Below, piece by piece: positions 7,151 to 15,443 of a stretch of DNA of 64,000 bases (within the stretch, counting starts at the first letter, position 1; each line of letters begins with the position of its first letter). The translations under genes were made by a program, and so were the position numbers. The notes below the pieces were generated by a model that did not search any database, was not told the DNA's origin, and was given only the letters and a program-made list of their open reading frames with translations. Source of the DNA: Paenibacillus kyungheensis (lineage in GTDB: Bacteria; Bacillota; Bacilli; Paenibacillales; Paenibacillaceae); contig NZ_CP117416.1 in assembly GCF_028606985.1 (NCBI RefSeq), positions 3,138,001-3,202,000 of the forward strand, in the 5' to 3' direction.

Positions 7151-9013
7151 TTATAAGATATGATCTTTACTTTCTAATAAGCGAGGCAAATGAATAGCAA
7201 CTTCTGCTCCATAAGGAACTTGAGGCAATTGAATACCGTACTCTTTGCCAAAATAAAGCTGTATGCGCTTATTCACATTATATAATCCGACTCCACTGCT
7301 GTATTCTTGTTGTTCCGAAGTATAGCTGTCTCCGCTCTGCAACTGATTATTTAATTGTTCACGCATCTGTGGATCGAAGCCACGACCAGAATCTATCACT
7401 GAAATCCATAGATCATTATCCTGTTCATAGACTTCTATCGCTATATCAATCACGTTATCATCCGGTCTGCCTGATTTGGTCGAATTCTCAATTAACGGTT
7501 GCAAAATAAAGCGTGGAATTCGATAGTCCAAATAAGAAGGTTCAATATCAAATGTGAATGTAATCGTATTATTAAAGCGATAATTGATAATTTTGATATA
7601 ATTCTCCAAATAATTAATTTCATCACGTAAACTACACATCGTATCTTTACTTGCAAATACAGGACGCAAAATATTGCCTAATGCTACTACACTATTAACA
7701 ATGTGATCTGCTTTTACAGCGGAAGCCATCCAGCGAATCATATTGAGTGTATTGTATAGAAAATGCGGATTGATCTGATATTGTAACGCTTCAATTTCTA
7801 ATTCGCGTCGTTTCTCTTGAATCTCATTATTGCTACGAAGCAATTCTACAATACTCAGCGACATCTCGTTAAATCGCCTCATCACCATACCAAATTCATT
7901 GTTAGGAATCGTTGTAAATGTTACTCCCAATTCTCCTTGACTGACATTTTTCATTTTGTGAGCCAATAAATGAAGTGGACGAATTAATTTACGTAACCAA
8001 AAATAAGTCGCGCAAAAAATAACCAGAATACTTAATGAGAATACGATTAACATAATCCGCTGTACTGCAGTAATCTGTTCTGAAAATAAAGTCAATGGCA
8101 CTTCACGTACCAGATACCAATTGGCATCTTGCAGTTTGTAATAGACGACTTGTAACGGCTCATGATCGCGCGTAATATCATAACTACCAAAATTAGCATA
8201 ACTGTTTTGCAGCGGACTATAAGGACTTTGTGTACCTACTTGTTCAGCCCGATTAGCCGAAATAATCACGCCTTGCTCATTAACAATATACATATCTCCT
8301 TCTGCCATATCAAGAGAAGCTGCATACGTAGAAGCCAAGTACGTTTCATCAATATTGAATACCAGTGTAGCAGTGGTACGTGGTTCATAAATAGGTCTAA
8401 CTCCACGAATCAAGCTCACCAGATTGCCATCGGATTGACCTACATTATAAGGATTATAGTAAGATTCTTTGATTCCACCTTCGATGATTAGATTAGGAAA
8501 AGCTTGCTTTGCTTTCTCATATCCATCGGATTGAAAAAAGCGATCTGTCCATGCTTGCTCTCCATGTACCAGTGTCTGCGTGGTATTGCCTCCTAACGCT
8601 CCCCGTGTATCTGAAATGATATAGATCGAATGAATATAGTTATAGTTGCTGATAAAATTAGTGATCCGTCCATAGATCGCCTTTTTCAAATCAATCATAT
8701 CGATTTCTGTGTTCATATTCGTATTTTGAATATAATTCTGCACATGATCATCCAGCAGAAAAAGCTTGGATAAGCGATCTACATCTCCTACAAGACTATG
8801 AATATTATGATCCAATTGCTGGAATTGTTGTAATAACAACTTTTCGTTTTGTTCTTTGATCAATCCCAACATAAATGAATACAGCGAATACGAAGCAATC
8901 GAAAATACAATAATACTAATCGCCATAAAAAAGACGATTAATTGCGTACCCAAATGTTGCACTTTACCAATCTTTTTAATTTTTTGTATTTTACGCCAGC
9001 GTAGCTTTTTCAT
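7151..9013 (-). CDS. YesM-type sensor histidine kinase
   Basis: 620 residues. TM1 at about 22-46, an extracellular sensing domain of about 270 residues, TM2 at about 319-340, HAMP, then the His_kinase domain with the phospho-acceptor His417 in QINPHFLYNTL and a C-terminal ATPase domain (DSGRGFDP, GVGLYNVNKRI). The N-box reads LIENSTKSG where family members usually have ENAIKHG, a departure worth noting. It overlaps the preceding YesN gene by ATGA, so translation is coupled. It likely senses an extracellular sugar and phosphorylates that regulator to control glycan-use genes. Confidence 0.92.
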   Translation of the reverse strand: MKKLRWRKIQKIKKIGKVQHLGTQLIVFFMAISIIVFSIASYSLYSFMLGLIKEQNEKLLLQQFQQLDHNIHSLVGDVDRLSKLFLLDDHVQNYIQNTNMNTEIDMIDLKKAIYGRITNFISNYNYIHSIYIISDTRGALGGNTTQTLVHGEQAWTDRFFQSDGYEKAKQAFPNLIIEGGIKESYYNPYNVGQSDGNLVSLIRGVRPIYEPRTTATLVFNIDETYLASTYAASLDMAEGDMYIVNEQGVIISANRAEQVGTQSPYSPLQNSYANFGSYDITRDHEPLQVVYYKLQDANWYLVREVPLTLFSEQITAVQRIMLIVFSLSILVIFCATYFWLRKLIRPLHLLAHKMKNVSQGELGVTFTTIPNNEFGMVMRRFNEMSLSIVELLRSNNEIQEKRRELEIEALQYQINPHFLYNTLNMIRWMASAVKADHIVNSVVALGNILRPVFASKDTMCSLRDEINYLENYIKIINYRFNNTITFTFDIEPSYLDYRIPRFILQPLIENSTKSGRPDDNVIDIAIEVYEQDNDLWISVIDSGRGFDPQMREQLNNQLQSGDSYTSEQQEYSSGVGLYNVNKRIQLYFGKEYGIQLPQVPYGAEVAIHLPRLLESKDHIL

Positions 9014-10677
9014 AACGTGCCTTTCAGCGATTCAGATGGTGAAGAATGATGTAAATTAGAAGTCCCTTCTCCTTGTGTCCAATATTGACGGCGATATTCA
9101 TTAGGATTCAGTCCGGTTACTTTTTTGAACACTTTACTAAAATACGTATATTCTGGTGAAAATCCGACTTGAGCTGCAATATCGTACGATTTGAGCGAAG
9201 TGCCGACTAATAACTCTTTTGCCCGTTCGACCCGGTAGCGATTAAGATAGTCTATAAACGTAATTTGCAATTCTTTTTTGAACAAATTACTCAAATAACC
9301 AAAACTCAAATTCACATGGGCAGCCACTTGTTGCAAACTTATATTTTCGGTGTGATGTTGCTTAATATATTGAATCGCTTTGGTAATTTCACTGCTCATA
9401 TGCATCATTGTGCGTGATTGCTCTACCACTTCAGACAGATATAATTGAATTTGGGCAAGCATTTCAGGCAATGTATCACACTGTTCTAGCTGATCTGTAA
9501 TATTGAACAAAATCGTTTTTTCATTTTGATGATAATCATATAGACTGGTACTGATCCATTGTATCAATTGAAATAGCAAATGCTGAATCGATCGCCGATC
9601 TGCATATAAATGTTCATCCAGTATACGGATATAATCGTCATATCGCTCTTGCTTCATCGGAGATAATAATTCGCGTAAAGGACGATACAGACGAATCTGT
9701 TCTAATTGAGCTTGAATCGGCGCAACATCTATATGTTCCTGCCCTGTATGATACAATCCTGTACCGATAAGAAATTTATGCTGTAATCGTTCATAAGATT
9801 CTACATACAAGCGAGGAAGCGATTTGTAAGCGTTATCTATTTCACTTATACCAAAAGAAACTGAACTATTAAAATACGTTCCGATCACATGTTGTACCCG
9901 TTGTAAAATTAATAATGTCTGCTGACGGATCTGTTGCTCGGAGAATATATCTTCAAAGCTCAGCAATACAAGATAATGGGTCTCATCAATATAAAGACTT
10001 TCTCCTTTTTGAAAAGCAGTCGTAATTTCATTTAACATATTAAGTAATGTCATTTTGATTAGATGACCATGTTCATCTTTAAATTTTTGCTTTAATTTGG
10101 AATAATGATCCACTTCCATCACACAAGCAACCAGACGTACAGGTGACAATTGCATCTGACTCTGTACAGCAAATCGTTCAAATTCCTCGACAGAATAGAT
10201 ACCGTATAACAGAAAATCTTTAATATACTTTTCTTTGATCAATTCGATATTAGAAGGCAACAATGAAGGGTTATCTTCGACTACTCTGGCACGTTGCTGA
10301 TGATCTAGTTCATTACGAATCGTCTGTAATATCGTTTGAATTTCTTCTTCAGTCATCGTTAGTTTGAGGATATAACCGGATACGCCTAGAGACATTGCTT
10401 TACGTGCAAGTTCAAATTCTTCCAGACAAGATAAGACAACAATCCGAGTCGATTTATCTTCTGCACGCACATGAGCGATCAATTCCATGCCGTCCATTTT
10501 GGGCATTCGAATATCGGTAATAATAATATCAGGGCGCTCTTGATGATACTGCTCCCAGGCACTTTGCCCGTCTGGCAGATCAGCAATCACCTGCATATTG
10601 AACTTGCTCCAGTCTACTGAATTTTTCAACCCGATGCGTACAAGCATCTCATCTTCTACAATCATCACTTTATACAT
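9010..10677 (-). CDS. YesN-type response regulator with AraC DNA-binding domain
   Basis: 555 residues. Receiver domain with phospho-acceptor Asp55 (IIITDIRMPKMDG), a long middle region, and a C-terminal AraC/XylS double helix-turn-helix (NISLQQVAAHVNLSFGYLSN, then VGFSPEYTYFSKVFKKVTGL). The gene starts 6 bases after the DUF4038 stop and overlaps the kinase by ATGA. The 21-bp-period repeats upstream of the importer and glycosidase operons fit AraC-type binding, which makes this protein their probable activator. The second YesN at 31888-32694 is the alternative. Confidence 0.92.
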   Translation of the reverse strand: MYKVMIVEDEMLVRIGLKNSVDWSKFNMQVIADLPDGQSAWEQYHQERPDIIITDIRMPKMDGMELIAHVRAEDKSTRIVVLSCLEEFELARKAMSLGVSGYILKLTMTEEEIQTILQTIRNELDHQQRARVVEDNPSLLPSNIELIKEKYIKDFLLYGIYSVEEFERFAVQSQMQLSPVRLVACVMEVDHYSKLKQKFKDEHGHLIKMTLLNMLNEITTAFQKGESLYIDETHYLVLLSFEDIFSEQQIRQQTLLILQRVQHVIGTYFNSSVSFGISEIDNAYKSLPRLYVESYERLQHKFLIGTGLYHTGQEHIDVAPIQAQLEQIRLYRPLRELLSPMKQERYDDYIRILDEHLYADRRSIQHLLFQLIQWISTSLYDYHQNEKTILFNITDQLEQCDTLPEMLAQIQLYLSEVVEQSRTMMHMSSEITKAIQYIKQHHTENISLQQVAAHVNLSFGYLSNLFKKELQITFIDYLNRYRVERAKELLVGTSLKSYDIAAQVGFSPEYTYFSKVFKKVTGLNPNEYRRQYWTQGEGTSNLHHSSPSESLKGTL

Positions 10678-10683
10678 TCAACC

Positions 10684-12048
10684 TCACTCCTTACGTACAG
10701 AATGAATATATAACACCCAATCCTGACCTCGTCCACTGGATGGAGCGATTAGTGTATGTACTCCATCATTTGCCACTATAGCGATCGGATATAATTGTCC
10801 GCTTCGTGGACAATACCAGTTCAGACTGACTTGATCTGTATTCAGGATACCTAATCTTACTTTAACATACAGACCTTGAGGGCAATAGACTAGAATGTAA
10901 TCTACGCCACGACTAGCCACTTGATAATTAGCTCCTATAAAGTTAGCTGTTACTACTGATTGATCAGGTACACCTGTTACAAAATCAACCGATTGCATCA
11001 GTTGGCGCAACCACTTCATCTGCTCAGCACCAGGACGAGTTAATGCTTGTTGCCACGACATTATAATAAAATCACCGATTTCATCCAATGCTGTAGAAGC
11101 ATACATCCCATCACTCATACACCATACTGAATGATGCCCATACGTATACCCCAGTGAACCAGCAAGTACAGCATAATAAGCAGTCTGCCGTACATCTACC
11201 TCGTCAAAATATCCATTACTGGCTTGAAAATCTATCGGAATATCTTCATAACAGGGTTCTGCTTCAAGTACAGGTTTGATCGGTTGTAATTCATAATCAT
11301 GCTGGATCATCACATAATTATTACGTACACCTGCGGCATGACCGGATTGAATCATATGAAAGTCTAGCCACGATTTGGGATGTACATATTGAGATGAAGA
11401 AGCTGAACCTTTCGGATGAAATGTAATCAGATGAGTATGACCATCACCTGCTTGTAATCCTTCTGCGAGACGATCGATAATTTCTATATGATGAGGTTGA
11501 TCGAGCGAACGATCTCCACCGAGTACCCATATAATATTATTACAATTCCGATACCGTTCTCCTAACCATTGCCCATATGTATATGCGTTATCTGCTGTAA
11601 ATATTTCAGGGCCTTTTCCCCATAACTGATTGTATTTATCGCCCCATGTTGGCAAAAAAGCAATATAGATGCCAAGTGTGGCCGCTGTATTTACAATATA
11701 ATCAACATGATCCCAGTACGAATAATCTCCTGTAGTATCAGGCAGACAAGGATCATATACCCCTGCTTTATTCATTAGCAAAGGCATTCTATGATAAGCA
11801 TTTCCTGTTGTGATACCATCAAGCTCAGCTAGCGCGACAGCTTGCACAACATTAAAACCTTGCTCTGCCCGGCACGTTAAATACATCAATGCTTGTTCTC
11901 GATCCAAGCGGTGAAATAATTCCCATGCAGTATCCCCCAACCAGAAAAAAGGCGTACCATCTTCCTGTATGACAAACCGCTGATTCGGACTGACTTTCAA
12001 ACGAGACATCTGCGGAATAGATTCATGTTCATCATATATTTCACTCAT
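10684..12048 (-). CDS. DUF4038 glycoside hydrolase-like protein
   Basis: 454 residues from the ATG at 12046-12048. The start is set by GAGAGGAG about 9 bases upstream. The N-terminal beta-strand pattern RFVIQEDGTPFFWLGDTAWE and the following TIM-barrel region match DUF4038 (PF13204), related to clan GH-A enzymes including apiosidases. The C-terminus fits the small sandwich often called a collagen-binding-like domain (PF12904). No signal peptide, so it acts on imported oligosaccharides. An open frame continues 49 codons upstream through a (CTCAAA)9 tract that would read as nine Phe-Glu pairs, but it has no ribosome site of its own. A terminator-like hairpin also precedes the gene. Confidence 0.85.
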   Translation of the reverse strand: MSEIYDEHESIPQMSRLKVSPNQRFVIQEDGTPFFWLGDTAWELFHRLDREQALMYLTCRAEQGFNVVQAVALAELDGITTGNAYHRMPLLMNKAGVYDPCLPDTTGDYSYWDHVDYIVNTAATLGIYIAFLPTWGDKYNQLWGKGPEIFTADNAYTYGQWLGERYRNCNNIIWVLGGDRSLDQPHHIEIIDRLAEGLQAGDGHTHLITFHPKGSASSSQYVHPKSWLDFHMIQSGHAAGVRNNYVMIQHDYELQPIKPVLEAEPCYEDIPIDFQASNGYFDEVDVRQTAYYAVLAGSLGYTYGHHSVWCMSDGMYASTALDEIGDFIIMSWQQALTRPGAEQMKWLRQLMQSVDFVTGVPDQSVVTANFIGANYQVASRGVDYILVYCPQGLYVKVRLGILNTDQVSLNWYCPRSGQLYPIAIVANDGVHTLIAPSSGRGQDWVLYIHSVRKE

Positions 12049-12063
12049 ATCTATAACACTCCT

Positions 12064-12117
12064 CTCAAACTCAAACTCAAACTCAAACTCAAACTCAAAC
12101 TCAAACTCAAACTCAAA
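12064..12117. repeat. Hexanucleotide microsatellite, nine perfect CTCAAA units
   Basis: Nine uninterrupted copies (TTTGAG on the coding strand) end just before the GAGAGGAG ribosome site of the DUF4038 gene and begin directly after a terminator-like hairpin. Perfect tracts of this kind are prone to slipped-strand copy-number change. Six-base steps would alter the 5' leader length by about half a helical turn without changing any reading frame through it. Confidence 0.95.
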
Positions 12118-12158
12118 AAAAGGATGCAACCGCTGATGTATGATTGCAACCTTTTTTA
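12116..12158 (-). terminator. Terminator-like hairpin between the GH106-like and DUF4038 genes
   Basis: On the minus strand AAAAAAGG-TTGCA pairs with TGCA(A)-CCTTTTTT, with one internal mismatch, 25 bases after the GH106-like stop. It may end most transcription of the upstream glycosidases or act as a processing site. If it terminates, the DUF4038-yesN-yesM genes need their own promoter or read-through. Confidence 0.6.
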
Positions 12159-12182
12159 AGATATTGTCTGAACTGTATATTT

Positions 12183-15100
12183 TTAATACATACAAATAAC
12201 AGGGTTGCTAGTTAAGCCAAATGTCACCATACAATAATGTGGTGTATAGATATGTTCGGTATCAATATCACCATCTGTCCAGCTCGGTGTATCTTTAAAG
12301 CTATCCGGCCCTACCATCGTTAACTCCCCACGAATATGATGATGCGGCCCTAACAGATTACGACAACTGGAAAACAATTCGATAATCACTTCATTTGCAC
12401 CGCTATGCACATAAGAAGTAATCTCCACCTCATAAGGAGCCCACAAAAAAGTATGCACTTCTTGCCCGTTCAACCATAGCTTGGACAATACCGCATCAGG
12501 ACGATCCCACTGAAAATAGATTCTGCGATCCGCTATATCTTCTGGTAACGTTATAGATTGTTGTAATTTTACATTACCTGCATAAAATAAAAGCCCTTGT
12601 GTAGTTAAATCTCCTGTCTGCGCTGTAGGAGTGACTTCTTGCAGTACAAACTCCCCTTGAGTATACAGACTATGATTGTCGCCTGTTTCGTATTCATACG
12701 GGGTAAGACTATGCACATCAAAATCTCCCAAAATATAAATACTTTCAATCTCTGCTTCATAACTCAACTTGTTGCTTTCAGATTCAAAGGCTTGTGCTCG
12801 TGCTACCGCATCAAATGTAGTTTGTGAATTTTGAAAATGACGTTCTAAAACGATCTGATTCACACCTTGATGCAAATGATTTTGAATATTGATTTTGCGA
12901 AATGAAATATCTCGCCACCACCCACTATCCTGAAGATCTACAGATGTTCCATTGATAGTCATACGATAATAGTGAGGTTGTTCTATCACCAGATACATTT
13001 CTTGATGATTTTGAGGTTCATATTGTAGCTGTAATTCAAAAGACAACCCAATATCAACTGCTCTTCCTATTTTCACTAATTGATCTTGCAAAAAAATAAT
13101 CGGTTGCGGTTCACTCCATTCATTTTTATCAATCTGTAATCGACACCGATCTAAAGTTAAACTGTTCAGATCACTTCGCATCACTTGCCAGTTCGAACTC
13201 ATTTCTACACTATGCTGGTCGCTTATAACCGAACGAGAATGTAGCGAAGATTCAGCAATCGGTAACAGATCAGTTGCTTGTTGAGCTGGCAATATGCGAA
13301 ATAGATAAGATTGAGCTGGTGCAAATGTAAGCTTGATACTCATGGTATGACTATCACTTGCAACAATCATTGCTGTAGATACAGTACGAATATGACCTGT
13401 CTGAAGATTGATCTTTTCTAGATGCCCCTGACAAGGAAATTCAATCTCTGTCGTATAACTGGTATGACGATCAGTATTGACGAGATAATATAATTCGTAT
13501 TTCTCCAATGTACTTCGCTGGGTCAGAATCGGAGAATGATCTGTCGCAGATAAAGATATTGACTCTTGCTGTGCAGGTACAACAGGTGTGAGCTGATGAA
13601 GCTTGATCGTCGCAGATAATCGTTGATCCAGTTCATGCGATATTAATTCTCGATCAATATTCAATACAGTTACATGCTGTTCAAGTTGAAGCAGACGTTG
13701 ATCTGGTTGTCCATCAATCAAGACAGGTAATGTACCTAGAGCTATCGCCTGTCCTCCTTGTGCTAGCCATGACAGTAACAAGTCTATTGTCTTACTCGCT
13801 ATCGTTATCATCGGAGGCAAAATGACTAATTGGTACGAAGCTTCACCTATCCACAATTGCTGATCTTGTATACGCCCATGATGAGCTATAATCGATTCTG
13901 AACCGTAATCATGACTACGCTGAAGTTCACATAACCATTGACTAATTTGCACAAAATCTTGATGTATCCGTTCACCTTCGGTATTGATCTGATCATTATA
14001 AGCAATCCATGACGAACGAATAGGATGTAACAACAGAATATCAATATGCTTGTGACTTTCAGCCATTAGCATAGATAGTCGCCCAAAATAATCATTAAAC
14101 TTATGATATTCTTCCCACCAGGGTTGCTGATAATACAATGAAGGTGGATAATCCCGTTTACGGATTCCGCGCAAGCTATACCCTTCCAAATGCTGACACA
14201 TCAAATTAACACCATGTACATATTGCCATTCTGCAATCCATTTTAGATCTGCAAAAGATACATTCCATCCACTACAGCCAAATGTTTCAGATAAGACGAA
14301 TTTTTGACCTAATTGATGTGCAACAGAACTCACTTGCTTGGGTGTTAATGGATGATCGATGCCTCTGCCTAACCAGTCGATTCCCGGAGTCTGCATATAC
14401 TCGTAGGAAGCCATAGCGTCGCCTACAGAACCGACTTGAGCTGTCAAATGATCTTCACATACCACATGCCCGGTTAAGCGTATATGTCGCTCTTCACACC
14501 AATCCCCTATTTGCTTCATAAACGATTGACTGAATAATGCGGTAACCAGTTGCCAAAATTGATAGCGAAATGTTTCATATCCTTTGCTTTCTTGAAAAAG
14601 AAGAGGTAATTCGGTAAGAAGCGAATATCCATATGTCTGTTGAAATTGCTGTTCTAATGTAAAAGACCATGGAATCTGATAACGTCCATATTGAGGTTCA
14701 TCTGTAAATACACCTGCAATCGCTTGTCCAAAATGGGTAGCAAATTGTTGATGATATTTTTCATACGTAGATTCAATAAAAGCTTGTACCACTTGAGCAT
14801 CTAATGTATCAATATAGTATGGATTCACTTCATAATAAGCTCGATATTGAGCAATTTCTTTATAGCGTTCGTCCATCACAACCCATTGTTCATTTTCGAT
14901 TCGATACCATGCAATTGTAGTATCATCTTGTATATTATGATCTTCTTGTTCTGATAGTGCTTCTAATTTAAGCCATTTTTGCTGATAGTCCAGCCCTAAC
15001 TGGGGCACTACACCATCGGCGAATCCGCTAGGCCAACCATTTTCGTCATAACACCAGACATTCATTCCTAATCGTTGCCCTTCTTCAATACCAGCCTGAA

Positions 15101-15380
15101 TACATTCCATCCAACGTTCGCCCATGTAGGGTGTTTCTAATCCTGCACGAGCGTGCATAATATATCCACCTAAGCCAGCCGCTTTCATTTCACCGACTTG
15201 TCGACGAATTTCTTGCGGGTCGAGATCATCATTCCATGACCAGAAAGGAATCGCTCGATACATCGTTGGCGGATTCTGCAATGTATCAAATATTGATACC
15301 GAGGATTGCTGATCAATATTAGGCTCTGCTGATTGATCTGTTGATATATGATTATTGTCTATCCATGAAGATCGGTTCAT
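12183..15380 (-). CDS. GH106-like glycoside hydrolase (alpha-L-rhamnosidase superfamily)
   Basis: 1065 residues. The N-terminal barrel carries the family's opening FWSWND (46-51) and GLGGYIMHARAG (about 69-80), then YDENGWPSG (111-119). Conserved acids follow in TDEP (226-229) and SETFG (364-368). The C-terminal third has GH2-like jelly-roll sugar-binding domains (for example LWLNGQEVHTF near 970). This matches PF17132, which includes GH106 rhamnosidases. No signal peptide, so a cytoplasmic step on imported oligosaccharide is likely. It lies between the GH2 and DUF4038 genes. Rhamnose specificity is inferred from family only. Confidence 0.82.
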   Translation of the reverse strand: MNRSSWIDNNHISTDQSAEPNIDQQSSVSIFDTLQNPPTMYRAIPFWSWNDDLDPQEIRRQVGEMKAAGLGGYIMHARAGLETPYMGERWMECIQAGIEEGQRLGMNVWCYDENGWPSGFADGVVPQLGLDYQQKWLKLEALSEQEDHNIQDDTTIAWYRIENEQWVVMDERYKEIAQYRAYYEVNPYYIDTLDAQVVQAFIESTYEKYHQQFATHFGQAIAGVFTDEPQYGRYQIPWSFTLEQQFQQTYGYSLLTELPLLFQESKGYETFRYQFWQLVTALFSQSFMKQIGDWCEERHIRLTGHVVCEDHLTAQVGSVGDAMASYEYMQTPGIDWLGRGIDHPLTPKQVSSVAHQLGQKFVLSETFGCSGWNVSFADLKWIAEWQYVHGVNLMCQHLEGYSLRGIRKRDYPPSLYYQQPWWEEYHKFNDYFGRLSMLMAESHKHIDILLLHPIRSSWIAYNDQINTEGERIHQDFVQISQWLCELQRSHDYGSESIIAHHGRIQDQQLWIGEASYQLVILPPMITIASKTIDLLLSWLAQGGQAIALGTLPVLIDGQPDQRLLQLEQHVTVLNIDRELISHELDQRLSATIKLHQLTPVVPAQQESISLSATDHSPILTQRSTLEKYELYYLVNTDRHTSYTTEIEFPCQGHLEKINLQTGHIRTVSTAMIVASDSHTMSIKLTFAPAQSYLFRILPAQQATDLLPIAESSLHSRSVISDQHSVEMSSNWQVMRSDLNSLTLDRCRLQIDKNEWSEPQPIIFLQDQLVKIGRAVDIGLSFELQLQYEPQNHQEMYLVIEQPHYYRMTINGTSVDLQDSGWWRDISFRKINIQNHLHQGVNQIVLERHFQNSQTTFDAVARAQAFESESNKLSYEAEIESIYILGDFDVHSLTPYEYETGDNHSLYTQGEFVLQEVTPTAQTGDLTTQGLLFYAGNVKLQQSITLPEDIADRRIYFQWDRPDAVLSKLWLNGQEVHTFLWAPYEVEITSYVHSGANEVIIELFSSCRNLLGPHHHIRGELTMVGPDSFKDTPSWTDGDIDTEHIYTPHYCMVTFGLTSNPVICMY

Positions 15381-15443
15381 CTATATCTCCACCTTTGAAG
15401 TTATCTGCTGATTAGTAGTAGATCATACGCAATAAAGTTCTCA

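Noticed and set aside
12049-12195. N-terminal extension of the DUF4038 protein with a (Phe-Glu)9 run
   Set aside because: The extension comes from reading the CTCAAA tract, overlaps the previous gene end and has no ribosome site, while an excellent site precedes the ATG at 12048. Family similarity also begins after that ATG.
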